Shown here in pieces: positions 37,955-51,769 of a DNA stretch of 59,928 nt. The position numbers and the translations under genes were made by a program. Under the pieces are notes generated by a model. The model had not been told where the DNA came from. It searched no databases and saw nothing but the letters and a program-made list of their open reading frames with translations. Source of the DNA: Glomus cerebriforme. Lineage: Eukaryota; Glomeromycota; Glomeromycetes; Glomerales; Glomeraceae. The stretch is from NCBI GenBank assembly GCA_003550305.1, contig QKYT01000137.1:6611-66538 (forward strand), read 5' to 3'. Numbering within the stretch: the first letter of the stretch is position 1; every line of letters begins with the position of its first letter.

Positions 37955-39604
37955 TTATGTAAATTCTACAACAAATATATGATAAAATCTTTCTTTCTTT
38001 CCATCATAATTTTTCGTTTCCCATTTTTTAATTATTAAATTCTTATTAATCGCATTAGAATAATTTTTTAATAATGTTAAAATATTTTCTTTATCACCAC
38101 ATATATTAATACTTAAATATTTTAAAATTCCATTAATTTTACAATTAATTAAAAATTCATCAAATTCATCTTCAGAAAAATAATAAAAAGAAGTAAAATA
38201 TAATTTTTTTAAATTATGATTAATTAATTTTCCCATTCTTCTAAATACTTGACCAAAAGATAAATGATCTATTATAAGATTTGAACTAAAAATATTCATA
38301 TAATCATCATTTTCAATTTCGTAATGTTCATCATAAATTATTAAATTTTGTAATTTATTACAATTTTCTAAAATATCCAAAAGATATATAAAAGTTTTTT
38401 CCGTTAAACCAATTTTAAGAAATTTTAATTGATGACAATTTAAACAAATTAATGGAATTATATTAGAATATTTATTTAATAAATCCATTTCTCTAATTAT
38501 TATTCGTTCTAAATTAGAACCTTGTGAAAATAATTGATTAAATACATCTTTAAATAATTTTGATTTGATGATTTTTAATGATTTTAATTTTGTGAAAGGA
38601 TTAATTTCATAATGAATTAAATCATCATCATAACCAATTTCGCTTGATTCAATACTTAATTTTTTTAAATTTTTACATAATGAAAGTATTTTAATTGGAA
38701 ATAACTTATTAAATGAACAATAAAATATTTTAATATATTGTAAATTTTTCTTTTCATTTAATGAATCAAATAAATTTGAAAAATCTTGTTTAATTAAAAA
38801 TTCAAATTCAATATTTCGTAATCTTTTTTGTGAATAAATTAATTTTTTCATATAATCCAAATTTTCTTCAAGTAATTCAAAATTTTCAAATTTAATTTCC
38901 ATAATATTTTTAGAATATTTAATTAATTCTTTAAATAAATTTTTATAAGGATAATTATATCTTCCATTACATTTAAAAGATTGTAAAGCAGAAAAACATT
39001 CGGAAGAAAAATTTTGAGAAATTTTAAAATAATTTGTAGGAATATAATTACAAGAACAAATTTTTTTTGGAATTGAAAATTCAAAATATTTAATTTTTGC
39101 TTCATATTTTAAAATAATAAGATTATATAATTCATTTATAAGTGGTAAAATTTTTTCTTGTAAAAAATATTCTGATGGATGATTTGAAGTACATTCAAAA
39201 GTTTGATATTCTTCCATATTTCTACAATCAATTTCATCTCTCATAATAATTTCATCTTCCCAAAATTCTAAACAAGATTCATATAATTTAATATAATAAA
39301 GTTCTTTAATATATGATAAATAATTATAATTAAATTTTTTTTGTTTGTTTGAATAATTTTTTAATCCAACTTGATTTAAAAGTTGATCCGGAAGAAATGA
39401 AAGAAAAATTCGAAATTGTTGAATTTGTTTAACCCGAATATTTTCTCCTTTATTATGAACAAATGGTTTCCTCCATAAAAAAGAAAGTGCATTACTACTC
39501 CATGATCTTGATACTAATGCGCATGATAATAAAAAATTTGGATGAAATATTGGATAATATAAATGATAAAATATCATTTCAAGTATTTCTGGAATAACGA
39601 TCAT
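37955..39604 (-). CDS. F-box protein with leucine-rich C-terminal region
   Basis: An intronless gene of 549 residues, stop TAA. The N-terminus IPEILEMIFYHLYYP, with SCALVSRSWSSNALSFLWRK, is a typical F-box that would bind Skp1 in SCF ubiquitin ligases. The rest shows irregular Leu/Ile/Phe repeats (LKSLKIIKSKLF, LKKLSIESSEIG, LQNLIIYDEHYEI and similar), resembling degenerate LRRs for substrate binding. Codons are extremely AT-biased with runs of Lys, Asn and Ile. Such F-box/LRR-like genes are strongly expanded in Glomeromycotina. No target can be inferred. Confidence 0.85.
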   Translation of the reverse strand: MIVIPEILEMIFYHLYYPIFHPNFLLSCALVSRSWSSNALSFLWRKPFVHNKGENIRVKQIQQFRIFLSFLPDQLLNQVGLKNYSNKQKKFNYNYLSYIKELYYIKLYESCLEFWEDEIIMRDEIDCRNMEEYQTFECTSNHPSEYFLQEKILPLINELYNLIILKYEAKIKYFEFSIPKKICSCNYIPTNYFKISQNFSSECFSALQSFKCNGRYNYPYKNLFKELIKYSKNIMEIKFENFELLEENLDYMKKLIYSQKRLRNIEFEFLIKQDFSNLFDSLNEKKNLQYIKIFYCSFNKLFPIKILSLCKNLKKLSIESSEIGYDDDLIHYEINPFTKLKSLKIIKSKLFKDVFNQLFSQGSNLERIIIREMDLLNKYSNIIPLICLNCHQLKFLKIGLTEKTFIYLLDILENCNKLQNLIIYDEHYEIENDDYMNIFSSNLIIDHLSFGQVFRRMGKLINHNLKKLYFTSFYYFSEDEFDEFLINCKINGILKYLSINICGDKENILTLLKNYSNAINKNLIIKKWETKNYDGKKERFYHIFVVEFT

Positions 39605-42422
39605 CTTTGAAGATTTTTTTTTTTTTTTATAATGATTTTTTTCTTTATAATGAATTAATATCGATATTCGTTCTTTCTTTTATAATTTTTTTCTGTTTTT
39701 TTTTATTGTAAATCATCTGACCGCCGTAATCAATTTCTTTCTGAAAATCTTTCCATTTTATAATTTGAAATTAGTAATGATTTTGTTTAACTATAATAAA
39801 TAATAAATCACGCAAAAGAAAATCTTTATTGTAGATTTGCTTTCCCGAAATCCAAAAATATAAAAAAAATTATAAATCTGTAATTACCAACCAATTATTG
39901 GAGGTGATGTGTTTATCCGATGCCGGAAATTTGTAATCATATGTCAAAATTAGATGAACGCGTTATTCATTTACTTTCAAAAATGCATGTATGATGAATT
40001 TTTTTTTAAAAAAAAAAATTCTAAATCATGTCACAATTTCAGCTTTACCGATTTGGGAGGTCATACGCCTATGATGTGATTTAAGATCACGTCATTTAAG
40101 ACCATTAAGGTTGCGAAAATGACGCATATATTTTTTATTTATCATGTCATTTAAATCGAAAACTTATAATAGAACCCTTTATTTTGTATAAAATATCTAT
40201 AATACTGTAAATCTCCATTTACTAAAAAAGGTAATAATCAATTTTTTTTTTAATTTATTTATTTTTATGTAACTTGTAATATGGTATCGCCCATCCCCAC
40301 GTGATTCTTGTGACGCAATATTAATCCACAATTTAATCCATAATTTCGGCCAGTGAAAAAAATTCATTTTTAAATTTTTTATGATTATATCTACCATATA
40401 GCACTGCATATAGTATGTATAATTAGTCCGGAGTGTAACGAAGGACTATATAGTTGACTCAAGATGTCTGAATTCCCCCGCTCAATTTTTGAGTCGATAG
40501 ATTATTGGTTCCTATTATGCAATGATCTCAATAAAATAAGCATCCATGTTGTTGGTTTCATCATGTGTTAATAACGGTTCACCGTTCCCTTTATATAGAA
40601 GTATAACTATGCTAAAAGAATTTGAGCCAAAAAGTTAAAGAATATTCCTATAAAAATTTTTAGAAATAAACTTCAATAAATATTTTCATATAATATATTT
40701 TTGCAGAAAATTTTATATTATAATTTTGCAAAAGACTTAATATTTAAATATACTTGAATAACTTTTTCTTCTTTTTTTTTGCATTTATCAAAAAAAAAAC
40801 ATTTCAAATTTTTTTTACTAATAAATATTTTAACTATTAATATGAATCAAATATTTTATATAATTTAACCTGAACTTTTGATTACAGATCAAGTATATTA
40901 AAAATAATGTAAACATTTCAGTATCTAATAATTATAAAATAATCATCTACAATTCATTTGATTTATCTTATTAATAAAATAAATCTAATAGTAATAATTC
41001 ATTTAAATAGAAATAATATTTATTAAGATAGATTACTTTAAAGTTTTATATAATACTAGTTTATAGGTTTAAATAAAGCTTTATATAAACCAAGCTAGCA
41101 AGCTTTCAAGCCAAATCAAGCTTGAATTGATAATAAACTTAGCTTAAATATTTTAAACTGGCTTAAAAAAACTTGAACTAATAAATAATTTAACTTAAAC
41201 AGCTTAACTAATAATAAACTTGATTTAAAAAACTTAAGTTAGTAAATGGTTTAATTTAAATGACTTAAAAATTTTATTATTAATTTTATTAATTTTAAAA
41301 TTAAATTTTATTTACTTTATTTATAATTTATCATTCAGCCTATAAGTTCATACAGATTTAATATAATTGATATTATGGGAGGTAATGATATTGTTTAGAA
41401 ATGTGATACATATTATTATAGCTATATTAGTTATATAACTAAATAATTGGATGAAAATGATTTGCGTAGTATAAACAGTAGATATCTAACAATTATTGGA
41501 TGTAATAACAACTATCGGTTACCTTAAAAAAGTAACTGATATTTTTGTCCCTCTATCTAATAACTATTAATTATTATATTTTTATTTTACAATTAATCAT
41601 TTATAGTAATTGATTTACTTAAATCAAACTTCTACTATTCTTTAAAATACATAATTTCTTTATCTTTAAATCTGCATTATTTTTGAACTATTAATTTGCA
41701 ATTTATGAAAAATAGAAAGATTTATATTAGTGATTGGTAAGGCAATTTTATAATTAAATTTATTAGTACTTATAATCTGAAGCCATCAGGCAAATATTAG
41801 CATATTTTGATAATTGTTTTAGACCTTTAAAAATAATAGATTAATTTATAGCTTTCTGGCTATCTCTCATAAAAAAATCATAAAAATATCTTCAAAATTG
41901 CAAATTCTAAATAAGGACTGAAATTATGCAATTAGATATTTTCGTTAAATTTTAATACCAGCTGGAAATTATAGGTAATAGGGTATGCTATATTTTTTTG
42001 CCCATTTTTTTGCAATTAATGTTAGTCAAATTATTTATAATACTAATTAAAATTATCATAAATGCAGATCAGAGATACTTTGCTTAATTTAGCAACATAT
42101 AGTTTATAGCTAAAATACCCTACTAATCACTAATATCAATCTTTTCATTTCTCACAAATTGTGAATTAAATCTGTACTATTCAAAAATATTTACTCTATA
42201 ATCTTATTAAAAGCTATAAAAAATATAAATTATTTATATTACAAATTATAATAATATAAATCTAAAATAATTAGGATTATAAACTATTTTAATAGATTTG
42301 AATATTATATTTTATGTAACTAAAAAAATTATTAAATAAGGATTAGTTTAACACTTACCGCATCACGTAATATAAAATTTATGTTAAAATTTTAATAATT
42401 TTTTACTTAATATTATATACTC
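39605..42422. other. AT-rich intergenic DNA with a diffuse repeat
   Basis: No supported gene. Around 41085-41270 loosely repeated units built on cttgaactaataaa and aacttaagttagtaaa form about three degenerate copies. The remainder is low complexity. Confidence 0.4.
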
Positions 42423-42437
42423 AAAATATAATAAAAT
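42423..42437. repeat. LINE target-site duplication, copy 1
   Basis: aaaatataataaaat directly before the T-run that is the LINE's poly(A) tail on the minus strand. The identical 15 bp occur at 47682-47696. Confidence 0.85.
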
Positions 42438-45400
42438 TTTTTTTTTTTTTTTAAGACAAGTTAATCGTATTTATTATAATTATTGAAGTTCTAAAAAGAA
42501 TACATAATTACGAAAGATAAATCACGAATATACCCTCTATGAAAGAAAAGCATAACTTGTCGCGCAAAGAGTAGATTCAAAAAGAAAGTCTTGTTACCAA
42601 AGACTGACCTCAATCATTATCTAAACTTTCTGACCTTGTATCTGTGATGAATCAAAATGACTAACTAATCTATCTAATAAATTGTTATGTAAATCTAATT
42701 TTAAATCCAAATGTTCATACAAAATGCTATTATACATGCCCTCTGTCAATTTAGCTAATTTACCCACCTTTCTAACAACAATATCCCCAACTCTATGTCC
42801 CTCCTTAATAACCTTATGTATTCTGTTTTTCTATCTGGAGAAAGCACAAAGGTTACGTGTAGCAAAGCATTCAATTGGATTATTAAATTCGTCCATAGGT
42901 AAATCTCCAATATAGTGATGAACTTTGTGCGACTGAGAAGAAACATTCAAAAAGGTTGTAATGGGAGAAGACTGATTATTAGCTGAAATAAGTGTGGATT
43001 CCCATTCCTTGAATAGTTTATTTCTTGGGAGCCAAATAAATTGATAAAATGCTTGAATGAGAAAAGTGGTCAGTTTGTCCAGTACTTGAAATGTAATTTG
43101 GTTGGACCGGGTAATCATGTGAATTTTCTGAAAAGTAGAAGTAGTGTGGATGGAACGTAGGGAATAGAAAAGAAGCCAAGCCCTGTCATCGCGAGAGTAA
43201 GAACTGTTGGTGAAAAAACTCATTAAAAACGCGAGAAGCGTATCTTGTTGCGAGATGGGATCGACTGAATCTTTGAAAGGGTTCCAATTGATAATGAATT
43301 GTGAGAGATTAGCAATGGATTTATCCATGGTTACTTCCCATTTAGAAGACAAAGAAGAACATCTGATTAGGTGGAATAAGGTTTCTTGATCAGACCCACA
43401 GAAGAAACATTTGTCAGTAGCAAATTTTGATGGGTAACGTTCTTTCATGATGTTCATAGTAGGAAGAGCCAGTGTAAGGAGTTTGAGGTGATGTGAAAAA
43501 CTATTATGTATGGTGGAATAGAAGCAATAAGAATTGTTCCTGGTGAAGAATGTGGTCCACAACAAATCCCAATGTGCGAAAGAGTAAGTGTCATAATACA
43601 AATCAAAGTTGTAAAAAGTCGTAGACTATGAAGCAGCCATTTTGGCATCATGCAATGCTTTAATAAAGGGATGAATGGATTTTTCTACTGGCTTATTATC
43701 CCAAACTAATTGAAATTGAATCGAGTTAAAGTCATAAAAATGACAAGCTCCTATATGATCAGGAGCCTGAGAATCTTGTTTTGCCAATTGATCAGCTGCT
43801 TCATTATAAGGGTCGCTCGCATGACCTTTGACTTTAACCAAGTATAAAGTAATGCGTTTGACGTTTAATAAATAAAAAATAGAAAGAAGAAAAGATCTAT
43901 TATTAACTTTAAAAATTTTTCTACAATTAAAATAACCTATATCTAAAATATGATTAATGCCATCTATGGCAGCTTTGCTATCTGTGTAAATAACTAGGTC
44001 GAAATCTGTGGGTATGGCTAATATAGCCGTGAATATTGCACATAATTCTGCTCTAATGGATGAAGGCCAATCGGACAATTGGCAACAGAATTTCAACTCT
44101 GGATAATCTTTAACGATCTATCCTGATCCCATACAGGTGTCATGTGAAGAGAATGTTAAAGATCCATCGGTGTAAATGTAAATTTGTTCATTCGAATATG
44201 CGTGAATGGCCTTTAAGAGAGATATCAGACGTTCTTGAGTATCATGTTCTTGAATAAATTTTCGAATTAAAACCTTGTCAAACGATTGACAAATCGGTAA
44301 ATAAATAGTTGGAAAAGTGTCTGTAATGGAGGTTGAGGCGACTCATCATCCTTCTGAGTGTAATTCTTATGACAGTAGAACAAATCTGAGAAATAATAAA
44401 CGGCTGGAGAGGACGAGTGCGGCAGAGCCTGTTTAATATTAGTTATGCAGTGAAAATCAGCCGTTAGTGGGATGGTAAAAGTACACAAATTTTGCTGATG
44501 ATGCGAAGTCAACTCGGAATCATTTTGAGTGTTAAGTGTACATGTTCCAATATTACAAGAGGATAGGAATACGCATAAATCGCCTTTGTTATTAAAGGAT
44601 GGAGAGGAGAGGTAATGGTGAATAGTGAGCTTATCGCTACATTTGTTAGCTACGCAGCCATAAATTATTTGATTTCCAAGTGTGCCTTTAACCCATTCCT
44701 TCTTCCTTCGGTCTGATGTGATGGGTATAATTGGGTCTGGCAAAGCACCCGTGTTGAATATCGCAGCCGAGGATTCGCTAACTTTGGAAATATCTGTTAG
44801 ATAATTAAATTCCAATAGTTGTAGTGCGGAAAATAAGTTAGGAATTCTGCCTTGTAAATTCTTATGCCAGCGAAATTTGACCTGTTTCCAACTTAGAACA
44901 TTGTCAAAATCTGACGTGATGATTTGTGTAATATAAAATAAATGATATTTAGTAGAGAACTTCAAAAATTGAAGAGCTTCCTCCGGGTAATGTTGGTAAA
45001 TTAAATCTCTAATGGCAGGTCCGGTTCCTATAACTGTTCATGAATCTTTGAAGGAAGTCAGAAAAGTGATCGACAATAGTAAAGAAGACATGGAATGTAA
45101 AAGCCGTAGATATAAACAGTAAGGAGCTAGTTTAAAGTCCAAAGGTACGATGTTGTGCTCCAATATAGAAGAGGTAAGACCAAAGTTCAGTTGACAGTTC
45201 TTCAAAGAAATATGTACAGAGTCTTTGAGTGGGCCAGTGGAATTAATATGAGCTATGAAGTTAGTGAGTTGATATTCTTGGATGGAATGAGAAAGACATC
45301 GGATTCCGCCTAAGGCTGGGTGAAAAATAATATTGTTGGCTGAAGTTTTGAGGAGATCTAATTGGTGCTTGCAAATGATGACAAAGGGAGAGAATAATTT

Positions 45401-47681
45401 GTCTAATCTTTGGGCAGGAAGAGAGAAAAGCATAAGTTTATATTGCAGTCTCGGAGTGAGTACTTTATTCGAAATGTAGGCCAATTGACCGATAGTGAGT
45501 TTCTTCCTTCTGGTCAAGTTGCATATGTTGTTTATTTCACGATTTGCGGTAGCGATGTCTGTAGTGAGCTGGTTACTCGTGATGAACCAAACTCCTAGAA
45601 TCCTTTCAGAAAGACTTTTGTCCAGGGCATAAATGATGGTGCTGGCTGAACCTGTACCCATTGTAATATTACATTGATCCTGTGACACTGAAGGGTTAAG
45701 CACCATGAGAGAAGATTTCTTGCCGTTAATTTGAATATCGTTGATATCAAAAAATTCATTCGAAATATTGATGGTATTTATTAGATCAGATTTAGATTTC
45801 CCTATCCACTGGGTGTCGTCGGCGTAAGCGAAGGCCGCGCACCTAATTGGATTTGGATTGTCGGGGAAAAGGGGAGAATTATTATGCGTGGTAGAAACTT
45901 GAAGTATGAATCCGCTTGATTCTGATTGTTGGATTCGGTATAATAGCGGATCATAGAAAATTCGCCAAAGGAGAGGAGAGATCACCTCTCCTTGGTCGAT
46001 TCCTGCCTCAGCTGTAAAAAAATCTGTGAGTCTAAATTCTGTAATAATCGCAATCTGTCTCGAATCGAACAGGTTAATAATAAAATCGATTGTGACATTG
46101 GGGAGTTTAATACGTTCTAGTGCTTTCCGAAGAGAAGTCATTGAGACAGAATCGAATACTTTCTGCATATCTTGGTTGGCAAGCCATAATTCTGATTTAG
46201 ACCTTTTGGCTTCTAACAAAATGTTATTCAATAAATGTAGAGGAGAGGAAGTATCATTTTTGGGTAATTCCGCAAAGTTAGGTCCTTTGAGAACGTTGTG
46301 TTGATTGCAAATTGAGAAAAGTCTTAAAGTGAGGATTTTGACCACGCATTTACGAAAGCATTCCAAAAGTAATATAGGTCTGGTGTGAGATAGGTTGTAA
46401 TTCCACTCAGTAGGTTTAGGAATGGGAATCAATTGAGAGAATTTTCATTTCTTAAGGATGACTGCTGTAAAGAGCGTCAGACCTGTGAATTTTGCAAATG
46501 CGTCTTGGATCGCTAACGGGCATTTCTTGATTAAGGTATATCCAATACCTGAGCTACCTGGAGCGGAGTTCTTGTTAGAATTATTGAGAACTGAGAGCCA
46601 TTCCTCTCAATCGGGAGTATTAGCTATATGATTATAAATATTGGGATCAATCGAATCCATAGGGCGATAGATCGCTGCCCAATCTTCAGGAAGATCATCA
46701 AATTTGTGCTGGCATTGTCGAAAGATTTTTTGGAAGGTGTGAGCAGCTTCTTTTTTAATATCATCAACATCAAATAACATGGTCTCGTTGGGGTATCCAC
46801 TTCGACTCTTAATCTATCGATGACAATCTTTTTAGAGGAGTGCTCCAATATAGAATTAAGCATTTTCTTTTGATCATCCATAATATTATGATTTCTTTTA
46901 GCGATGGCTTTTTTGATATTGTCGTCCCATTCTTTGTGGAATAGACGAAGTAAGGTTACCTTTTGATAATCGATCCATATGCGAACGGAGTCATGCCATG
47001 AGGGGGCAGAGAGGTCAGCGTAACTGTCGATAAATTCATTTAAAGAAGAAAGTTTAAGTTTTGATATAGAATGTTGAATATCCATTAATAAATGAGATAT
47101 CGTGGGCGGGAACTGGGACGGGTCCAAAAAATCTTTGGATATAATCAGAAATTTGCGCAGCCTAGAAAGAACTTTAAAGATTTGTAAATGTTGTTTGTAA
47201 AAGGATTTGTGTTTGTAAATCTGTGATCTTTTAAGATTTTTATTAGTAATCATGGAGAACGGGATGGTATCATCAGCGGCCTGTTGGATCGAAGAGGCAA
47301 TATTGTCCCATATGTGGTTCGCAATAGTCTGGTTGAAAGAAGAAGGCGAAGATGAATCGATCAGATTTAAAGTTCCGTTGGAGCGTAGAGAGGCGGCCAC
47401 TTGTGTTTGATACGAAGACCATTGCTCCTTCGTAGTTTTGTCATACTGATAGACCTTGCGTTTCTCTTTACCGCATTTGCTATGAAAGTTGTGAAGATTG
47501 AAGGATATATAAAATCCAAAATTGATTGATACGGTATTAATGTCATAATCAGAGTCAGTAACATTTAATGAAGGTAACAAATCAGCTTTGAGTAATGTGT
47601 CAGCAAAGGCTGGTGATAGCCAAATGTAGTCAATTCTAGTTTGTACAGAGTCATGTGCATATGAATAAGTTTTTGAATTGG
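42438..47681 (-). mobile_element. 5'-truncated LINE (non-LTR) retrotransposon
   Basis: The 5.2-kb insertion runs on the minus strand from 47681 to its poly(A) tail (T-run from 42437 to about 42452) and is flanked by a perfect 15-bp duplication. It keeps the end of an APE-type endonuclease, reverse transcriptase, RNase H and a C-terminal zinc finger. It is visibly GC-richer than the host DNA. Truncation at the 5' end inside the endonuclease is typical of LINE insertion. The long surviving frames and perfect duplication point to a fairly young insertion. Confidence 0.92.
42831..47664 (-). pseudogene. LINE ORF2: endonuclease end, reverse transcriptase, RNase H, zinc finger
   Basis: In order: endonuclease tail (QTRIDYIWLSPAFAD); RT region 0 (SAPGSSGIGYTLIKK); RT with [18 protein letters not shown], the A motif DMQKVFDSV, the B motif [13 protein letters not shown] and the catalytic box AYADDTQW. 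Next is RNase H with IYTDGSL, RAELCAIFTAI, IYTDSKAAIDGI and NEAADQLAKQD (the acidic residues are all present). Last is a zinc finger CFFCGS...HLIRC. It is broken by TGA where Trp fits (near 46450 and 46605), a TGA near 45036, TAG near 44125 and 43626, and a frameshift near 44310-44330. All the stops are single transitions. Not expressible as one protein. Confidence 0.88.
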
Positions 47682-47696
47682 AAAATATAATAAAAT
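47682..47696. repeat. LINE target-site duplication, copy 2
   Basis: aaaatataataaaat, identical to 42423-42437. It marks the 5' limit of the inserted LINE copy. Confidence 0.85.
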
Positions 47697-48067
47697 TACA
47701 TATATAAATGAATAAAAACATATAATAATTTTTCTCTTTCTAACAAATATTTAATCATAAAATCAAGTAAAAATTCATAAAGTTTTATTAATAAAGAAAA
47801 TCATACTGAATTACAAGGAAAATGAATAAAAAAAACTTATTCTTCTTCCCCAAACCTCCTAACGTACAGCAGGTCTTTATATAGAATTTTAATTATTTGT
47901 ACTTATACAAACAATACATCATGTTTGTATTAATATTGCAATCTTGCACGATTTTTGTGATTACTCTAATTATAAATGCACATTTTTATTAACTTCTATT
48001 AACTATTAAACAATCATCTTATATCAAATCAATCAATAAATAATATACATACATAACAATAAATCTG

Positions 48068-50847
48068 TTAATCTTCTTCTCCAATATTTCTTTTATTAGG
48101 ACATTTCTTTTGGTAATGGCCTAATTTTNCNNAAAATCCACATTTTCGTTNTGATCTTAATATTACACCACTATCTTCGCCTTCTTGCATNTTAGTTTGA
48201 TTTGTAATTTCATGTATAACATAATTCCTTTTTGAAATTTCTATAGCACTCTTTATCCTTTTTTTACATGGAGCTTCTTAAATTTTAATAACATGTGGAT
48301 TTGTAGTTTGATTAATCAAATTCTGCTGTAAAGAAANAATTTGATTATTATTTTCTATATCTCCATTATCTTCTAATTCAATACTATCTCTATCACGATT
48401 NCTTTTTTTATTTAAAATAAAATCTTTTAATAGTTTCACTAATTCGGTATCACTTTCAGTTTCTAATGCAATATTAATTGCAGTTTTAGCAGTTGAAAAT
48501 GCTATTTCATTGAGAAATAATTTGTTAAGCATTTTCTTTATGACAAGATCCTTGAAGTTGTCTTAAGCTTTGAAGAGTAAAATCTACTGTTGATGATATT
48601 GTATTTGTTTCAGTAGATGAATCTAAATGCTATAAGTACTGGTGAATCATCAAGAGTATCATTCAATTTCATTAAAATATCATCTTTATACCATCTAATA
48701 GATATGATACTAATATGGAATCTTGCAGCATTTGAATAAAGCATCATTCGCCAAAAATGTCAACAAATAATTCCTTTAGTAATGGATTCTATACAAGTAC
48801 AAATATGGGTTCCATCATTAAAAAGAGCTACCAGATTTTCTTTATGGAAAAGACCTTCTATTCAACGAATTCTCCATACTTCAATAATATTTGATATATT
48901 CATATCATTAAATATAGTTTTTAATATTATTTGTGGTTCATCAACTATATCTTCTATAAAATTTTCATCTATAGTTTTGGTTTGTAAATCCTATAATAAA
49001 AATCTATATTAAACTCTATTTTTATTATTAGATTATTTAACATATAATTTAANATANNTCATCAGATAAANATNATGTTAGTTNTCNTTNATAANTAAAG
49101 GATTGTGAAATTTGAAATCATTGTAAAGATAATATAAGAGGCATTAAAAATTTCACAATAATTTTATCAACACTTGAAAAAAATTGAGACGAGATATGTG
49201 GAAGTCCAATTGGTGTATATTTCATTTTAAAATCTATTAATTGACAATATTTGATCTCTTCTTGATGTCTTTTATCAATTGCTTCTGCAACATTGCAAAG
49301 AGTACTTGCTGAATTTAAAAATCTTTTAATAATACCATTAAATGATTCAATACTTTGAGTACTTTGAATACCACTATTAAACTGAAATAGTATATAAGCC
49401 TTAGCCCAACTAATTCGATTACTATATAATGCTCTAGTCATATAATGTTCACATTCTGGGTATTCATTTACCATAAATGTCCAACGTTGCTCAAATAATT
49501 CTATACTTAATGTATTTCTACATGAATAAAATGCTTTACTAAATAAATGAAATCTTGAACCTAATTTTTCTTAAGATTCTTTATTATATTCTGCCAGATA
49601 TGATAAAGGTAATAAAAATGTAGAGTAGTTGGAAAGACTTGAAAAATAGCATTAATAAGATCAGGTTCAGAATCAGTCCAAATTGATTTTGGAATTATAT
49701 TATCAGTTGTCTTTACCAAACATTGTAAAATCCACACATATGTTGAAGATAATTCATCTTCTAAAAGTATATTTACTACATTTTGAAATCATCCATAGTT
49801 GTCCTTTATCATTAATACGCTTAAATATATATTGTATTTATTAGTTTTACAAGTATTATCACTTAATACTACATCAGAAAATTTTTGATATAATTCTTGC
49901 TGAGAAGGAAACATCTAAAAAATACCTGATAAGCGATATTCATTGCCAGAATATCCAATAAAAACCTTCCAACGTGGATCATGAATCATTTTTTCAAAAA
50001 GTACATTAAGAAATAACACTGAATCAGACTTTTCATCTCCATCATTTTGATGCAATTTATAAATTGCATTATAAACATCTTGCTTATGAAATATATGTTT
50101 TGGATATTTTTTTTTAAGTATCTCCACTTGTGTTATTAGCGCAACCTTGCAATTTGAAAAAAACTTTAGGTCTTGTATCATTTCACTAGTAAAACGTCAA
50201 TATCTAGTAATAACATGAGATATTTGGGTAGAATTTACCTCATGATTATACATATCTTTTAATGATGTGCATCTTATTTAATATGCAGATTTAAAAAATG
50301 TAAAGTTAACATGCCATTCACAATTAGTTTTAATAGTACCATGTAAATGATATAATCTTTGATCCATTATTTTTCGAGGTTGATAATTACCACTTGATGA
50401 ATAACGAAATGACTTACACCTAATTATAGTTGAATCATTTAGATTTTTATCATTATAAAAAATTTGATATCCAAAACTATGTTCTAAATAATATTGATGC
50501 ATAAATGTATCAACTATTGACCAATCATCAAAAGAATCTTCTATAGCAAGATTATGTTGATAATTACTATTATTATAAGATGGTTCTAAAGATAACAAAA
50601 AATCTATATCTGTGAAATTATCATCTAAAGTTAAAAGTGGCTCAATAGGTGATATAAATGGTAATACAGGTGATACAGAAGGTGATNNAGAAGTTTCTAA
50701 AGATAATGGTAAATGGTTTATGTTAAAAGGTTCAGAATATGAAAGGTTTATATTAGCTAACTCATTATTAAAAAGTTCAGAATATGGCAAGATAAAAGTA
50801 CTTGTTTCATTATTATAATAACTAGAATCAAAGATACTAAATTCCAT
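48068..50847 (-). pseudogene. MULE / FAR1-like transposase, copy A (decayed)
   Basis: Minus strand, starting MEFSIFDSSYYNNE with an acidic Ser/Asn-rich leader. A FAR1-type zinc-binding region ends CEWHVNFTFFKS. The linker FHKQDVYNAIYKLHQNDGD and the stretch DPRWKVFIGYSGNEY follow. The DDE core is seen as SDNTCKTNKYNIYLSVLM, IPKSIWTDSEPDLINAIF and a YHIWQNIIKNL helix. Further on are GIQSTQSIESFNGIIKR and a C-terminal zinc knuckle (KCGF...KLGHYQKKCP) before TAA at 48068. Stops, frameshifts and several N runs interrupt it. It is head-to-head with a second copy of a related family. Mutator-type DNA transposase; not functional as read. Confidence 0.75.
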
Positions 50848-50859
50848 ATTATTATCAAA

Positions 50860-51760
50860 AGAAGTTAACTATTCAAAATTATTCATTATTAAGAAAGAAA
50901 GATTTTCTTTAAAAAAAATACAAGAAAACAAAATGAGAAAAATGACATCTTTGTTTATTCAGGATAAAACATTTAAAAGGTTTAGTTTATATATTATGAA
51001 AATCAAGATGAAATTCACCTCTGGTAAATTTTACTATAAAATTTAAAAATTTTTAAAAAAATTTAAAATTTATGCATAATGTAAATTATGGTGAATGTAA
51101 AATTAATCCATTAAATAATATATTATTATATAAATTATAATAAAAATATATAAAATAATATTAGAATATTAAAATATCTTTTAATATACAAAGAATATTA
51201 GTCTTTTTAAATACTATTATTTCATTAACAGTCATCAGAAATGTCACATGAATTGACGATCATTAATAAATTAAGTTTGTGTAATATAGTGTGCAAGTTA
51301 ATTTCTAAGTAAATTAAGCTATACATTAAAATAAAAAGAAAAAAAATTTTACCGTTTATTCTTTACATGCTATTCTATGTGTTCTATAATTTTTTTCTGT
51401 TATTTTATTATTTAAAATAAAAAATATTATTATTGAAACTTTACATACTTTTTTACCTATATGTCACTGATTGAATTATTAAACATACTTGAAAGTTTAT
51501 AAATACCACTCAGATATATGTATTTCATAGTTATTTTTCATTTTATGCAAAAAAAATTTGACATTTTGACTGTCAATTTTGTAAAATCTGCAAATTATCA
51601 TTTTTATATATAAAAAAATAAGGCAGAACATAAAGTAGATCAATACTAAAGTTATTTATTTAACTTTGCAACTATTGTATAGTAATAATAAGTGATTTTA
51701 TTTGATTTATTATTTATTAATGTGATAACTCCACTAATTATAGATTCTTTTCTTATCTCA
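50860..51760. other. Spacer between two head-to-head MULE relics
   Basis: AT-rich, no coding region. Short palindromic A/T stretches occur near 51020-51080. Terminal inverted repeats of either MULE should lie here, but I could not define them. Confidence 0.4.
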
Positions 51761-51769
51761 TTCAGATCT

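Noticed and set aside
38923..39105. 60-codon frame inside the F-box gene
   Set aside because: Shadow of the 549-residue gene in another frame.
45410..46304. Plus-strand frames across the LINE
   Set aside because: Antisense shadows of the reverse transcriptase, which has catalytic motifs on the minus strand.
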